A stretch of 64,000 nucleotides of DNA, taken from Aegilops tauschii subsp. strangulata (Eukaryota > Streptophyta > Magnoliopsida > Poales > Poaceae). Shown in pieces: positions 34,431-45,771 of this stretch (its first letter is position 1; the number at the start of each line of letters is the position of its first letter). The notes below the pieces were generated by a model. That model was not told the origin of the DNA. It worked only from the letters and a program-made list of their open reading frames with translations, and ran no database searches. Location: the NCBI RefSeq assembly GCF_002575655.3, contig NC_053037.3:49178242-49242241 (forward strand), given 5' to 3'. The position numbers and the translations under genes were made by a program.

Positions 34431-34760
34431 CGCGCATGCGTGTACGAGAGAAACGTGCATCGCTCAGCCCCGACCACCCACCGTAACCGGGAACACCCCG
34501 ATATTTTCCTTGCCCTCGCTTCTAACACGGTTTTTTCCGTCATGGACGGCCCAAAGAATGTCATGCAGCTGCGTCTCTGGCCCGCCCAGGACGAAAAGCC
34601 CATTTTCTGTCATGATTTTTTTTGCATAGAAGTAGGACCCCACCACATCTATGATGATATCAGGTTTTGTCACAATTATCGTCATAGAAGTGTCATAAGT
34701 ATGACAGAAAAAAAATTCGTTCGACCCAAAATGTCACGGATGTGTCTTTTTTTTGTAGTG

Positions 34761-34950
34761 CGATCTCGAGGTGGATCCACTCTTGTAACCTCATATTCAT
34801 CCAAGATAATCAAGCAGGAAGTAGGGTATTACCTCCATCAAGAGGGCCCGAACTTGGGTAAACATCGTGTCCCTGTCTCCTGTTACCTTCGATCCTCAGA
34901 CGCACAGTTTGGGACCCCCTACCCGAGATCTGCCGGTTTTGATGACGACA
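34761..34950 (+). repeat. Gypsy 5' LTR fragment, cut by CACTA
   Basis: Begins CGATCTCGAGGTGGATC. It matches the last 190 bp or so of the LTR seen at 5542-6011, diverged, and ends GACGACA before TTGGTGCTTTCGTT. The preceding two thirds of the LTR are missing here because the CACTA element ends at 34760. Confidence 0.85.
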
Positions 34951-36688
34951 TTGGTGCTTTCGTTGAGAGTTCCTCTGTGTCGTCGCCAGAAGGTTCGATG
35001 GCTCCATCAGTCATCTACAACAATGCTGCCCTGAGGGAGGTCTTTCTCCCCGTCCAGATCTTTGTGTTCGGTGGCTTCGCACTGCGGGCCAACTCGCTTG
35101 GCCATCTAGAGCAGATCGACAGCTACGCCCCAGGTCACGAGATTAGTTTTGGAAATCTGGATTATGTCGCTGATATCCGAGGAGACTTGATCTTCCAAGG
35201 GTTCGCGACCCCAATCTCCGCTCTGCCCTTAGATCCGGAGCGCATCACCAGGTCCGAAGACGGGATTTCTGAGCCCGCCGGACTCTCTGCGGCTATCGAG
35301 CCTAATACGGGAGAGCCGGAGGAAGCAGCGACACCGGTAATCATCATGAAGCTGGACTCTTCTCCGAACACTGGCTCCGAGCCCTCGGAGTCAGCATCAT
35401 GTGAGCTCAGCCAAAGAGTTTTCTTCCCGCCGTACTCCACAGACTCTTTTCTCTCGGACCAAACCTCGCCTTTAAGTGAGGCTCTGGACTTAATGCGACC
35501 CCTCGTCATTACAGAGGTGCAACATCTGAACTACGCCCAACCCGGACTAGGGGCTGAGAGCGGGGAATTTTACGTCCCACCCACCACCCACTTCATAGCC
35601 ACTGTCGAGGACTTAACCGACATGCTCGATTATGGCTCTGAAGACATTGACGGTATGGACGACGATGTTGGAGATGAGCAGGCCCAAAACCCGCCGTTTA
35701 CCGGACGCTGGAGGGCCACCTCTTCATATGACGTGTACATGGTGGATACACCCAAAGAGGGTAATGGCGATAATGAGAAAGATCTAGTTGAGGATGAACC
35801 TCCTGAGATACAACCAAAGCGCCGGCGTCAGCGGCGCCGCTCTAAATCACGCCGTGGAAGAGACAGCAATACCAGCACCGGAGACAACAATACTCCAAAC
35901 AGGACGATCGAGAAGACGGGCAAATTGGCCTTGAGGAACAGGCTGTAAACAAAGACTCGGAGGATAGTAATTATCTTCCACTCTCCGAGGATGAGGTGAG
36001 CCTCGGCGACGAAGAATTTATCGTGCCTAAGGAACCCCTTGAGCAGGAGCGCTTTAAGCGCCGGCTAATAGCCACTGCAAGGAGCCTGAAAAAGAAACAG
36101 CAGCAGCTTCAAGCTGACCAAGATCTTCTCAACGACAGGTGGACCAACGTCCTGGCAGCCTAGGAATACGGCCTCGGGCGCCCAATCAAGAGTTACCCAA
36201 AGCGTAAGCTGCTACCTCAATTCGCCGATGAGGCACTAGAGCCCGTACCATCAGCGCGTAATGCGGCAGACCAACCGCCACGTGGCCGTGACAAAACGAC
36301 AACTCAAGCCGAATACCAACCCGTACTACCTCGCCGTAAAAGTAGAGACGCAATAGCTCGGGGATATACGTACGACCTACGGCAGGACTTGGAAAATAGA
36401 GCAGGTCAGACCAGATCAATCTACGGATCGCGGGGGCGTGATCCGACGCGCGAGGATGACTATCTAGCTGGGCGCGACACGCATAACCACATCCAGGCCG
36501 AAAACTGCAGACAGACTTCATCCGAACTGCGCCACGACTTGGCCCGACACAGAGGCGCCACACACCCTCTCTGCTTCACTGGCGAAGTAATGGAGCACGA
36601 ATTCCCAGAAGGGTTTAAACCCGTGAATATCGAATCGTATGATGGAACAACAGATCCCGCAGTATGGATTGAGGACTTTCTTCTCCAT
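34951..36688 (+). pseudogene. Gypsy gag fragment (Fatima-like), truncated by DNA element
   Basis: The frame starting MAPSVIYNN at 34998 runs to TAA 35948 and is acidic near its end, with a basic RRRQRRRSKSRRGR segment. A frame change lies near 35930. The next frame (EDEVSLGDEEF...) has a TAG near 36161 and continues to the gag core GEVMEHEFPEGFKPVNIESY, then DGTTDPAVWIEDFLLH, the conserved plant Gypsy gag motif. The frame is cut immediately after FLLH by CACTGGTACAACG at 36689. Pol and the 3' LTR are not in the window. Text upstream of 34998 in the same open frame belongs to the CACTA terminus and is not gag. Confidence 0.85.
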
Positions 36689-36872
36689 CACTGGTACAAC
36701 GACGTCATAAAGAAACGGTTTAAAACCCCTTTCCGCAACGGCATTTGGAACCGTCGCCAAGTGAGTGTGGGCGATAGGGGGGTCCTTCCCACACAACCCA
36801 GAAATCGTCGGGGATAGGCCCTCGTGGGACCCAGGCAGGGGCCGTGTGTGATCGGGCAAGGCATGGAACCCA

Positions 36873-37127
36873 ATCATTTCCGTAGGTATGTACATCCCAC
36901 ACGGTGAATCCCAAAAATCATTTCCGTAGGTATGTACATCCCACACGGTGAATCCCAGAAATCATTTCCGTAGGTATGTACATCCCACACGGTGAAACCC
37001 AGAAATCATTTCCGTAGGTATGTTCATCCCACACGGTGAATCCCAGAAATCATTTCCGTAGGTATGTACATCCCACACGGTGAATCCCAGAAAATCATTT
37101 CCGTAGGTATGTACATCCCAAACAATT
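36873..37127. repeat. 44-bp tandem repeat, six copies
   Basis: TCATTTCCGTAGGTATGTAC starts copies at 36874, 36918, 36962, 37006, 37050 and 37095. The rest of each unit is CATCCCACACGGTGAATCCCA with few differences. Copies are much alike, so the array is fairly young. It sits in the subterminal zone of the CACTG element. Confidence 0.95.
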
Positions 37128-37491
37128 CTTTGTGTGGAAACGTGCGTGCAAGGTGGCCTAACACAAACAGTTCGCTGCCGGAAGCCGTGTGTGAAAACAC
37201 GCCTACTTTCTAGAAACCGTGCGGGTTGTTTGAGTTCATTGCCCACGGTGCTGTCTGAGTAACCGTTTGCAATAGAAAACCCCAATAAGTAGGGTAATTA
37301 GCCTATTATTGATAATCCATGTACTAATCAAACTGATATTTCTTATAAAACATGCCAGATATTTCATATCCGTATAAAAGCAACCAGGATTTCATAATCG
37401 AATTACATGAGATAGCTTCGGCACTCAGTTACGCCATTACACAACAGCACCAAGTTTCACATGCAGCATCAAAAACCTTTGGAAAGTAGAA

Positions 37492-38009
37492 TCATACACG
37501 GTAAATAGACAGATGAATCTCATCTGGGAAACTGCAGAAGCGGAAGGCAAATATTGAGCCTTCAGTGATGTTGAATGTCCTTGCAACTTTAGGCGAGTGG
37601 CTATGGATAATTGCCCGCCCAACCTTCATCCTCTTCAGCAAGACTTCAATATTGTACCGTGGGTGTTGAATGAATACCTTCCTCGCCTCTGGACCATGCA
37701 GGTGGTTTGAGAGGTAATCATCGGTGAACTGCTTTGAAAAGTACTGAAAGCAAAGCTATGCATAAATCGCTGTTGTAAATTTTGAAATGGCGCAAGGTGT
37801 AAAAACAAGGTACAAGAGTTGGTACCATCCTATAGTTGACTGATGTCTTCTTCATTGTGCAAACAAAGATCTTGCTGTTATTCGTCGCAAGTTTCTTCAT
37901 CCTAACAATCTTTCTGAGTTTCTTGACTTGACTGATATTCATGGACATCTCATTTCCCCATATGCAAAATGGGTTGAACAGTGGGTCTAAGCCTCTGATA
38001 GCAGGACCT
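37492..38009 (-). CDS. B3-like protein fragment in CACTG element
   Basis: Two minus-strand exons: about 38009-37826 (after an AG acceptor) and 37743-37492, joined in phase 0 with GT-AG signals and ending TGA. The frame is open across both. Text includes KIFVCTMKKTSVNYRM at the end of the first exon, FSKQFTDDYLSNHL at the start of the second, and FAFRFCSFPDEIHLSVYRV at the C terminus. This pattern of strand residues and a final 'f.f.....l.l.vyr' is what B3-like domains show. Upstream exons are likely, as the first exon here begins at an acceptor; the exon at 38.57-38.71 kb and the GC-rich block at 38.86-39.15 kb are candidates. Fold call is by eye. Confidence 0.45.
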
Positions 38010-38565
38010 ACATGTGCAAGACCAAATTGTAAGAAACCTAAATATTAGAATGATTCCTGCAACTGCACAATAATGTGCTATTAGCCAAAGGAACCTGCTT
38101 GAACAAACCTCGATGGTAAACCGCAATGTTTCCCATTGTTTCCCTGCAACACACATAACGAAGATGTTGATCAGGTTAACTGAGAGTTGCCATACTATCA
38201 TTAGAATATGTATTGAGTACAGCCAAATTCGATTGGTGTCACATGCATAACAATATTGTACCCACAACAAATGAAAATCAAATTGCAGAACTGAACCAAA
38301 CAGTTAAATGGACAGCAGACCAAATGAACCAAAATAGTTAACTCAGCACGACATTGCAGAATAGAAACATGTACTAGAAGATAAGATAGTTAACAAAATA
38401 AAGAATGCTTGAGAACAGTGCTACGAAATGTAGCAATTGTTGGACCAAAGTGTTAACTGAACATTACATTTCAGAGAACCAAACTGTTAACTGAACATCA
38501 GATTGCATATTAACATTACAGAGGACAAATCACTAGAAGGCACTGGCGGTGGCCTCGAGAAAACA

Positions 38566-38712
38566 TCACGAATTGTATTTTAAAGTAGACAACCGCGCGA
38601 CGGTGTCGATGGTGGCCTCGAAGACGAGGTGCTCCTCCAAGATCTGGCGGTCGACACGCATGTCAGCCATAGCGACCTCGTTCGCACGTGCGGCCGCATG
38701 CTACTCAGCTCC
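38566..38712 (-). pseudogene. Small helical exon in CACTG element
   Basis: On the minus strand a frame reads AAARANEVAMADMRVDRQIL, then EEHLVFEATIDTVARLS, ending TGA at 38566. It is strongly helix-forming and consistent with coding use. The frame immediately upstream is closed, so splicing or decay must be assumed. Function unknown. Confidence 0.35.
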
Positions 38713-38869
38713 ATGTTATACTGCGTGTAAAATGGTTGTGGGCGGCGCTTAACTGGAGGAGGGGGCAGTGATTTCGGTGGAAGGTGTCGCTCCGTCAGTC
38801 GGGGCATGTGGGATGGGAAAGGAGGAGGATGGTGTGGGTGGGGTGTGGATTACCTGACCATATCGACGA

Positions 38870-39090
38870 GGCCGCGCAGCAAGAAGAAGGGCCAGCGGCA
38901 AGGAGGCCGCAGCAAGAAGAAGGGTCAGCGGCAAGGAGGCCGCGCAGCAAGAAGAAGGATCGCCGACGAGGAGGCAGCGCTCCAAGAAGAAGGGTCGCCG
39001 GCGAGGAGGCGGCGCTGCAAGAAGAAGGGTAACCGGCGAGGAGGCGGCGCTGCAAGAAGAAGGGTCGTCGGTGAGGAGGTTGAGCTGCTA
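38870..39090. repeat. ~36-bp GC-rich tandem repeat, six copies
   Basis: Units like AAGAAGAAGGGTCGCCGGCG followed by AGGAGGCGGCGCTGC repeat with 33-36 bp spacing. On the minus strand the block looks like a leader exon, with a donor-like CAGGTAATC just beyond it (near 38858). Open frames across it are repeat artefacts. Confidence 0.85.
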
Positions 39091-39469
39091 GTAAGCAGCA
39101 GTGAAGGTTTGAACTTGGAAAGCAAGGAGGAACAGTGGAAATGTGGCTTTTGGTAGGAGGGAGGGGCGGGGAGATAGATATTTCCGCGGTGGCAAAAAAA
39201 ATTCGCTTGGTGCCGCGAGAAACTGGTGCGCAAGTGTCGTTCAAGCGGGGGCGGTGGACTGTAGACGACGAAGCTTCCTACGTAAGCCAGACAAGACGGT
39301 GCGCCAAGATATTTTATATCGCATCCCACATGATTCTTTCTAGTAAACTGTTTGTGGTATACCTAATTTTTTCATTATGTTTTGAAAGACAAAATGGTGT
39401 TACGGAGGGAAAGGATGGTGTTTGAATTGCTAGAACATTTACGTACAGTAAACATGCAACTAGTACATG

Positions 39470-41815
39470 AGTGTCGTGTTTAAATTTGGAATTATTCCGG
39501 GTTCGTTTGGCATTTTTATGCATTAATTGAGTTTCTGGGCATTTAATGTGCATAATTCAAATTTGAACTACGAGCACATGCTCCAATGCACCAAAGTTTG
39601 CTGAAAAATCACATGTGTGTCTTTGGGTGAATTTATAGGTCCCATGCAAGAAATGGGAATAAAATTCAAACATCTGGGTGTCGTGGCTCAGCTGGAATGA
39701 TTGAGAAACTTGGTTTTTTAATTCCTGTAAATCCAAAACACGACTGAAAATCATGAAACTTGGCATGGTGTCATGACATGGCACCAACATGCTGCAGTAT
39801 TTTTTTGCCCGAATTAGGACAAGTTTTGGTGTAAGCCTCTTGCAAACCGGAGCTTTCCTCAAGAAGGCTCCTGGTTCCGAGAGGGAACGTGTCACCTCCG
39901 TGTGCGAAACAACATACGTACACTGCCTTCTCCCGCCTTAATTTTCTTACACAGGCAGATTAGACCAAATCGAATTATTCCGTGTTCGTTTGGCCTTTTT
40001 ATACATTAATTGAGTTTCTGGGCATTTAATGTGCATAATTCAAATTGAACTACAAGCACGTGCTCCAGTGCACCAAAGTTGTTTGAAAAATAACATGTGT
40101 GTCCTTGGGTGAATTTGTAGGTCCCATGCAAGAGATGGGAGTGAAATTCAAACATCTGGGCGTAATGGCTCGACCGGCAAGATTGAGAAACTTGGTTTTT
40201 TAATTCCTGTAATTCCAAAACGCGCCTGAAAATCATGAAACTTGGCATGGTGTCATGACATGGCACCAACATGCTGTGGTAATTTCTTTGGCCGAATTGG
40301 GATAAGCTTTGGTGTAAGCTTCTTGCAAACCGGAGCTTCCCTCAAGAAGGCTCCTGGTTCTGTGAGGGAACGTGTCACCTCCGTGTGCGAAACGACATAC
40401 GTACACTGCCTTCTCCCGCCGTATTTTTTTACACAGCCGGATTAGACCAAATAGAAGTACCGTGCTAAATTTTAGAATTATTCCGTGTTCGTTTGGCCTT
40501 TTTTATACATTAATTGAGTTTCTGGGCATTTAATGTGCATAATTCAAATTTGAACTACAAGCACGTGCTCCAATGCACCAAAGTTGTTTGAAAAATCACA
40601 TGTGTGTCCTTGGGTGAATTTCTAGGTCCCATGCAAGAGATGAGAGTAAAATTCAAACATTTGGGCGTCATGGCTTGGCCGGAAAGATTGAGAAACTTAG
40701 TTTTTTAGTTCCTGTAATTCCAAAACACGCCTGAAAATCATGAAACTTGGCATGGTGTTATGACATGGCACCAACATACTGCGGTAATATTTTTGGCTGA
40801 ATTGGGACAAGCTTTGGTGTAAGCTTCTTGCGAACCAGAGCTTCCCTCAAGAAGGCTCGTGGTTTCGAGAGGGAACGTGTCACCTCCGTGTGCGAAACGA
40901 CATACGTACACTGCCTTCTCCCGCCTTATTTTTTTACACAGCCAGATTAGACCAAATAGAAGTACCGTGCTAAATTTTGGAATTATTCCGGGCTCGTTTT
41001 GCCTTTTTTATACATTAATTGAGTTTCTGGGCATTTAATGTGCATAATTCAAATTTGTACTACAAGCACATGCTCCAGTGCACCAAAGTTGTTTGAAAAA
41101 TCACATGTGTGTCCTTGGGTGAATTTATAGGTCCCATGCAAGAGATGGGAGTGAAATTCAAACATCTGGGCGTTGTGGCTCGGCCGGAAATATTGAGAAA
41201 CTTGGTTTTTAATTTCCTGTAATTCCAAAACACGCCTCAAAATCATGAAACTTGGCATGGTGTCATGACATGGCACCAACATGTTGCGGTAATTTTTTTG
41301 GCCGAATTGGGACAAGGTTTGGTGTAAGCTTCTGGCAAACCGGAACTTCCCTCAAGAAGGCTCGTGGTTCCGAGAGGGAACGTGTCACCTCCGTGTGTGA
41401 AATGACATATGTACACTGCCTTCTCCCGCCTTATTTTTTACACAGCCAGATTAGACCAAATAGAAGTACCGTGCTAAATTTTGGAATTATTCCGGGTTCG
41501 TTTGGATTTTTATACTTTAATTGAGTTTTTGGGCATATATTTAATGTGCATAATTCAAATTTGAACTACAAGCACATGCTCCAGTGCACCAAAGTTGTTT
41601 GAAAAATCACATGTGTGTCCTTGGGTGAATTTCTAGGTCCCATGCAAGAGATGGGTGTGAAATTCAAACATCTGGGCGTCGTCACTCGGCCGGAAAGATT
41701 GAGAAACTTGATTTTTAATTCCTGTAATTCCAAAACACGCCTGAAAATCATGAAACTTGGCATGGTCTCATGACATAGCACCAACATGTTGTGGTAATTT
41801 TTTGCCCGATTTGCG
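39470..41815. repeat. ~500-bp tandem repeat, about 4.7 copies
   Basis: The marker AATTATTCCG starts at 39490, 39973, 40476, 40981 and 41485, giving periods of 483, 503, 505 and 504 bp. Every unit has the same order: GTGCATAATTCAAATTTGAA, then a TCCCATGCAAGAGATGGGA region, then CATGACATGGCACCAACATG, then GGGAACGTGTCACCTCCGTG. The last copy stops after the third landmark. The minus strand of each copy has a related open frame of about 90 codons without a known domain. Internal arrays of this kind occur in large non-autonomous CACTA elements. Confidence 0.95.
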
Positions 41816-42399
41816 AAGGCCCACACATTAACAATCCACAAAGTCATTTTGGAACAAGTGTTGTCACGTTACAAATCGAAAACACAAGTATTATTGAAAC
41901 CGTGGGCGTTCGACTTAATTACCAATTACGTGCGGCCATGCGTCCCCTTTTTTTATTGGCTAGGAGGTGCCGTGCGGGGTAGCTATTTGAGTACGGGAGG
42001 CGTGCGATCAGACCCCTGCGCGTGCTCATCGGGAGGAGAGCCCTTTGACCGCTACCCGCCGCGCACCTCCCTCCCAACGTCTCCATTAATGGCGCCCGAG
42101 CACCTGTTCTACGGCGTGGCTATATGTCCCACTGGACTGAGATTTAAGAGAGAAAAATGAAAATCTAAAAAGAAAGTTTTGCACGGATCTTGATGTAAGA
42201 TCCAACGGACCCATATAGCATCGACTGTGACTTCTAGCAAGCATGATGAATATAAGGACGATGACAGTGGATAATAATTGTCTTACATATTTAGAAACAT
42301 AAATAAAAAAAGCCACATGCGGCAATGCCCGAAATACACAAGGGCAGAAGAAGAAGGAAGACAATGATCTGGCTTGCTGATCTCTACTTTCTTGATACG
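41816..42399. other. Spacer between tandem array and coiled-coil gene
   Basis: About 580 bp with a mixed-composition region (41930-42120) and no frame with a signature. It may hold the 3' untranslated region of the minus-strand coiled-coil gene. Confidence 0.5.
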
Positions 42400-43091
42400 T
42401 TGCTGCAGGCCGCGGGAACTAGTCTCTGCGGCGAGCGGCGAAGAGCTCTTTCTTGTCCTCAAGATGCTACTTGAGAGCATCCACAGATTCCTCCACCAGC
42501 CTTCTGCGCTCGATGCACAGCTTGTTATTCTCGTCCATAAGTTTCTCGACGATGACGCCGATCCTCTTCAACAAGGCAGTGGTCTGCTCCTGCTGCTCCG
42601 CACTTCTGACGATCTTTGCCCTCAGCAGGTCACGCTCGGCCCGGAGCTTCGCATTGCTCTCATTTACTTGCCGGATGATGTCAGTAGACTATTCAAACGA
42701 GGCTTGCAGGTCATCCTGCAAACCTCGCCCACCTGGAGATCTGATCCATCTGCCTATGGACGAGGGCACGCATGCGCGTGTAAGAGTCCTCGCCTGCCCG
42801 CGAGGCATTTTCCCAGGCCGCCGCGACAAGGAAGGACATCTCTGTTGCATTCGCGGCGCGGCGGGACATCTCTTCTGCTTCCGCGGCGCGGCCGGACTAG
42901 TCTGCTGCATCGACGGCGCGGCGGGTCCTCCGTGCTGCTTCGGCAGCGTGGCGGGACCTCTCTGCTGCTATGGCCGTGCAGCGGGACATGTTGGCTGCTA
43001 TCGCGGCGAGGCGGGACATCTCTCGTGCTCCCGCTTCCAGGCTCGCCTCTCCCTGGTCGCAATCTCTCGACCCAGAACTCACGCTGGCCAT
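42400..43091 (-). pseudogene. Coiled-coil protein gene in CACTG element, broken
   Basis: Minus-strand frame from ATG at 43091 (MASVSSGSRDCDQGEASLEA). Alanine/arginine-rich heptads follow (AAEAARRTRRAVDAAD), interrupted by a TAG near 42894. The frame then continues to an RWARF segment, changes frame near 42725 and meets another TAG near 42690. It goes on as DIIRQVNESNAKLRAERDLL and VEKLMDENNKLCIERRRLVE, a clear long coiled coil, with a further TAG near 42464. No enzymatic motif. Long helical partners are common among CACTA accessory proteins, so a role in oligomerisation is inferred only. Confidence 0.55.
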
Positions 43092-43546
43092 GGCGGACGC
43101 AAGGGAACGATGATGAATGACTTGTTTGTTTTTGACTTTTTATGGATGAGGAGTTGAGGAGGAATGTGCAGTCATCTTGGAGTAGTAGTATTTATAACCG
43201 CGTAGTAATACGCTCCTAAGTGGGAAACCGTTTAGATTTTGATCGGTGTGAACAGGTTTGCAATTTGGAATGTGACGGGATGCATGCTCAAAATTTACTG
43301 ACGGTTATAAGTGCGGCACTATTCCCGGAAGGCGTAACGTGGGCACATACGCCTTCTCGGCCGCGTACGTGGCGTTTGCACCATAGGGTGCACCGCAATA
43401 GGCTATGTCAGCACACGTCTTTTAATTAGAATGGGTGTGCCCATCTAGCGCACACACGTTGATCTATCTAACTGTTTCAGTTTGTTGTGGCTAATCGCAA
43501 ACAGTTCATCCATATGAAGTGTATGCCATCAATCGCAGACACTTTG
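43092..43546. other. Right part of CACTG element before Angela
   Basis: About 450 bp upstream of the coiled-coil gene start. A CAAACAGTTCATCC segment near 43499 echoes CAAACAGTTCGCTGCC near 37165, which supports both being subterminal parts of one element. No gene seen. Confidence 0.45.
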
Positions 43547-44155
43547 TGAAGGAAATATGCCCTAGAGGCAATAATAAAGTTATTATTGTTTTCCTTATTT
43601 CATGATAAATGTTTATTATTCATGCTAGAATTGTATTAACCAGAAACTTAGTACATGTGTGAATACATAGACAAAACAAAGTGTCCCTAGTATGCCTCTA
43701 CTTGACTAGCTCGTTTATCAAAGATGGTTATGTTTCCTAACCATAGACATGTGTTGTCATTTGATGAACGGGATCACATCATTAGGAGAATGATGTGATT
43801 GACAAGACCCATTTGTTAGCTTAGCATTTGATCGTTTAGTATGTTGCTATTGCTTTCTTCATGACTTATACATGTTCCTATGACTATGAGATTATGCAAC
43901 TCCCGAATATCGGAGGAACACTTTATGTGCTACCAAACGTCACAACGTAACTGGGTGATCATAAAGGTGCTCTACAGGTGTCTCCGATGGTACTTGTTGA
44001 GTTGGCATAGATCGAGATTAGGATCTGTCACTCCGATTGTCGGAGAGGTATCTCTGGGCCCTCTCGGTAATGCACATCACTATAAGCCTTGTAAGCAATG
44101 TGACTAATGAGTTAGTTGCGGGATGATGCATTACGGAACGAGTAAAGAGACTTGC
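43547..44155 (+). mobile_element. Angela-like Copia LTR, 5' portion (interrupted)
   Basis: Starts TGAAGGAAATATGCCCTAG, the well-known start of Angela/BARE-group LTRs in Triticeae. It is collinear with that LTR for 609 bp, including the ATGATGTGATTGACA and CGGAGAGGTATCTCTGGG regions, and stops at GAGACTTGC, where the Copia element at 44156 begins. The remainder is not in the window. Confidence 0.9.
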
Positions 44156-45757
44156 TGAAAGGATCAAGAAGAGGTGTCTAGAGGGGGTGAATAGACTCTA
44201 AACAAGAAAAGTTGCAGTTTTTAGATTCTTTAGGTTGATGTGGAGTTTTGGCACAAGTTTAAACATTCACAATACATATCAAGCAAGCATGACAAGAGTG
44301 TATGAGCAGCAGAAAGTAAAGCATGCAAGTTGCAAGAATGTAAAGGCATGAGATTGGAGTGTGCAAACGCAATTTGGAGACACGAAGATTTTTTATCCGT
44401 GGTTCCGATAGGTGGTGCTATCGTACATCCACCTTGATGGAGACTTCAACCCACGAAGGGTAACGGTTGTGCGAGTCCATGGAGGGCTCCACCCACGAAG
44501 GGTCCAAGAAGAAGCAACCTTGTCTATCCCACCATGGCCGTCGCCCACGAACGACTTGCCTCACTCGGGTAGATCTTCACGAAGTAGGCGATCTCCTTGC
44601 CCTTACAAACTACTTGGTTCAACTCCACAATCTTGACGGAGGCTCCCAAGTGACACCTAGCCAATCTAGGAGACACCACTCTCCAAGAAGTAACAAATGG
44701 TGTGTTGATGATGAACTCCTTGCTCTTGTGCTTCAAATGATAGTCTCCCCAACACTCAACTCTCTCTCACAGGATTTGGATTTGGTGGAAAGATGATTTG
44801 AGTGGAAAGCAACTTGGGGAAGGCAAGAGATCAAGATTTATGTGGTTGGAATGGAATATCTTGACCTCAACACAAGTGTAGGTGGTTCCCTCTCAGAAAA
44901 TGTATGTTGGAAGTGTAGGCATGTTCTGATGGCTCTCTCCACGAATGAAGAGTGGGTGGAGGGGTATATATAGCCTCCACACAAAATGTAACCGTTACAC
45001 ACAATTTACCAAACTCGGTGGGACCAAATAGTTAAACTCGGTCAGACCGATTTAGTTCATAATGTGACCGTTAGGATTTTCGGTGGGACCGACACGACAA
45101 CTCGGTGAGACCGATTCCGTTAGGGTTAGGGCATAACATAATCTCGGTGAGACCGATTTTGGTAATAAACAAACAGAGAATTGGTCAGGCAAACTCGGTG
45201 GGACCGATTTGCTCATCTCGGTTGGACCGAAACGTTACGAAGGGGTGACAAAGAGTTTGCATTGCAATCTCGGTGGGACCGATCGCATATTTCGGTGAGA
45301 CCGAAATTATTGCAATAGGCAATAGAGAGTTTGCAATCCCATCTCGGTGAGACTGAGATCCCTGTCGGTGAGACCGAAAAGACTAGGGTTTCTGGCCGTG
45401 GCTATGTCAATTGAACTCGGTGGCACCGGATAGATAGTTTTGGTGGGGGCTTTGGAGCATATCACGAAGCACTTTGAGCAAGCAAGCCATTAAGCAATAC
45501 CTCATCCCCTCTTCATAGTATTGGCTTTCCTAAGGACTCAATGTGATCTTGGATCACTAAAATAGAAAATGTGGAGTCCTGAGCTTTGATCTTGAGCCAA
45601 TCCTTTGTCTTCAGCATTTTGAAGGGGTTCCACATCCTCTAGTCCATGCCACTCCATTGTTGAACTTATCTGAAACATACTAGGTAGAAGTATTAGTCCA
45701 ACAAGAGATATGTTGACATTAATTACCAAAATCACCCAGGGAGCACTTGTGCTTTCA
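44156..45757 (-). repeat. Copia 3' LTR (1602 bp), with TATA box at 44965-44972
   Basis: Forward text begins TGAAAGGATC and ends GTGCTTTCA at 45757. On the minus strand it starts TGAAAGCACAAGTGC, directly after the polypurine tract. The minus-strand promoter is visible as GGCTATATATACCCC (TATATATA at 44972-44965). Between 45013 and 45430, upstream of that TATA box in transcription order, is an array of TCGGTNNGACCGA motifs. Confidence 0.9.
45013..45430. repeat. Dispersed TCGGTNNGACCGA array in Copia LTR
   Basis: About twelve near-palindromic 13-mers (TCGGTGGGACCGA, TCGGTGAGACCGA, TCGGTTGGACCGA and one-base variants) are spaced irregularly by 15-45 bp. Four related motifs recur at about 46733-46800 in the internal region. 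The sequence between motifs is not repeated, so the array looks selected or gene-converted rather than a simple satellite. Confidence 0.85.
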
Positions 45758-45771
45758 ATCTTCCCCTTTTT
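45758..45771 (-). other. Copia polypurine tract
   Basis: Minus strand AAAAAGGGGAAGAT directly precedes the LTR start TGAAAGCAC. This is the canonical priming site for plus-strand DNA and confirms minus orientation. Confidence 0.9.

Larger units (their letters stand above)
30850..34760 (+). mobile_element. CACTA element, right arm and terminus (body extends left)
   Basis: Ends ...TTTTTTTTGTAGTG at 34760. On the minus strand this is CACTACAAAAAAAAGACACA, followed by TCTGTCATA- and ATCATGACAG-type motifs. The arm is an ordered series of repeat blocks (30850-33180, 33240-33460, 33595-33860, 33880-34430). The same series is found in inverted order at 57304-61560. The left end was not found; it may lie beyond the window, in which case the 22.6-30.6 kb B3-like genes, and perhaps the CACTA ending at 22639, are inside this element. 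It interrupts a Gypsy LTR (right flank CGATCTCG). Confidence 0.75.
36689..43546 (-). mobile_element. CACTG-type DNA transposon, left end to insertion point of Angela
   Basis: CACTGGTACAACGACGTC starts exactly where the gag frame of the Gypsy fragment is broken, as expected for a CACTA-superfamily left end. Subterminal text is followed by a 44-bp array. The body holds minus-strand gene remnants (B3-like at 37.5-38.0 kb, an exon at 38.57-38.71 kb, a coiled-coil gene at 42.4-43.1 kb), a 36-bp array and a 500-bp array. The right terminus is absent because an Angela-like LTR interrupts the element at 43547. Superfamily assignment rests on the CACTG end and architecture only. Confidence 0.55.

Noticed and set aside
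22640..34760. Possibility that the whole segment is a complete CACTA element
   Set aside because: No CACTACAAAAAAA start or matching 3-bp duplication was found between 22640 and 30850, so only the right arm is called.
34440..34997. N-terminal extension of the gag frame at 34998
   Set aside because: This part is CACTA terminal sequence plus LTR fragment read in frame by chance. The gag start is the Met at 34998.
42374..43120. 248-codon + strand frame
   Set aside because: It is the complement of the coiled-coil gene. The minus strand has coherent heptads; the plus strand text is low-complexity Arg/Cys/Ser.
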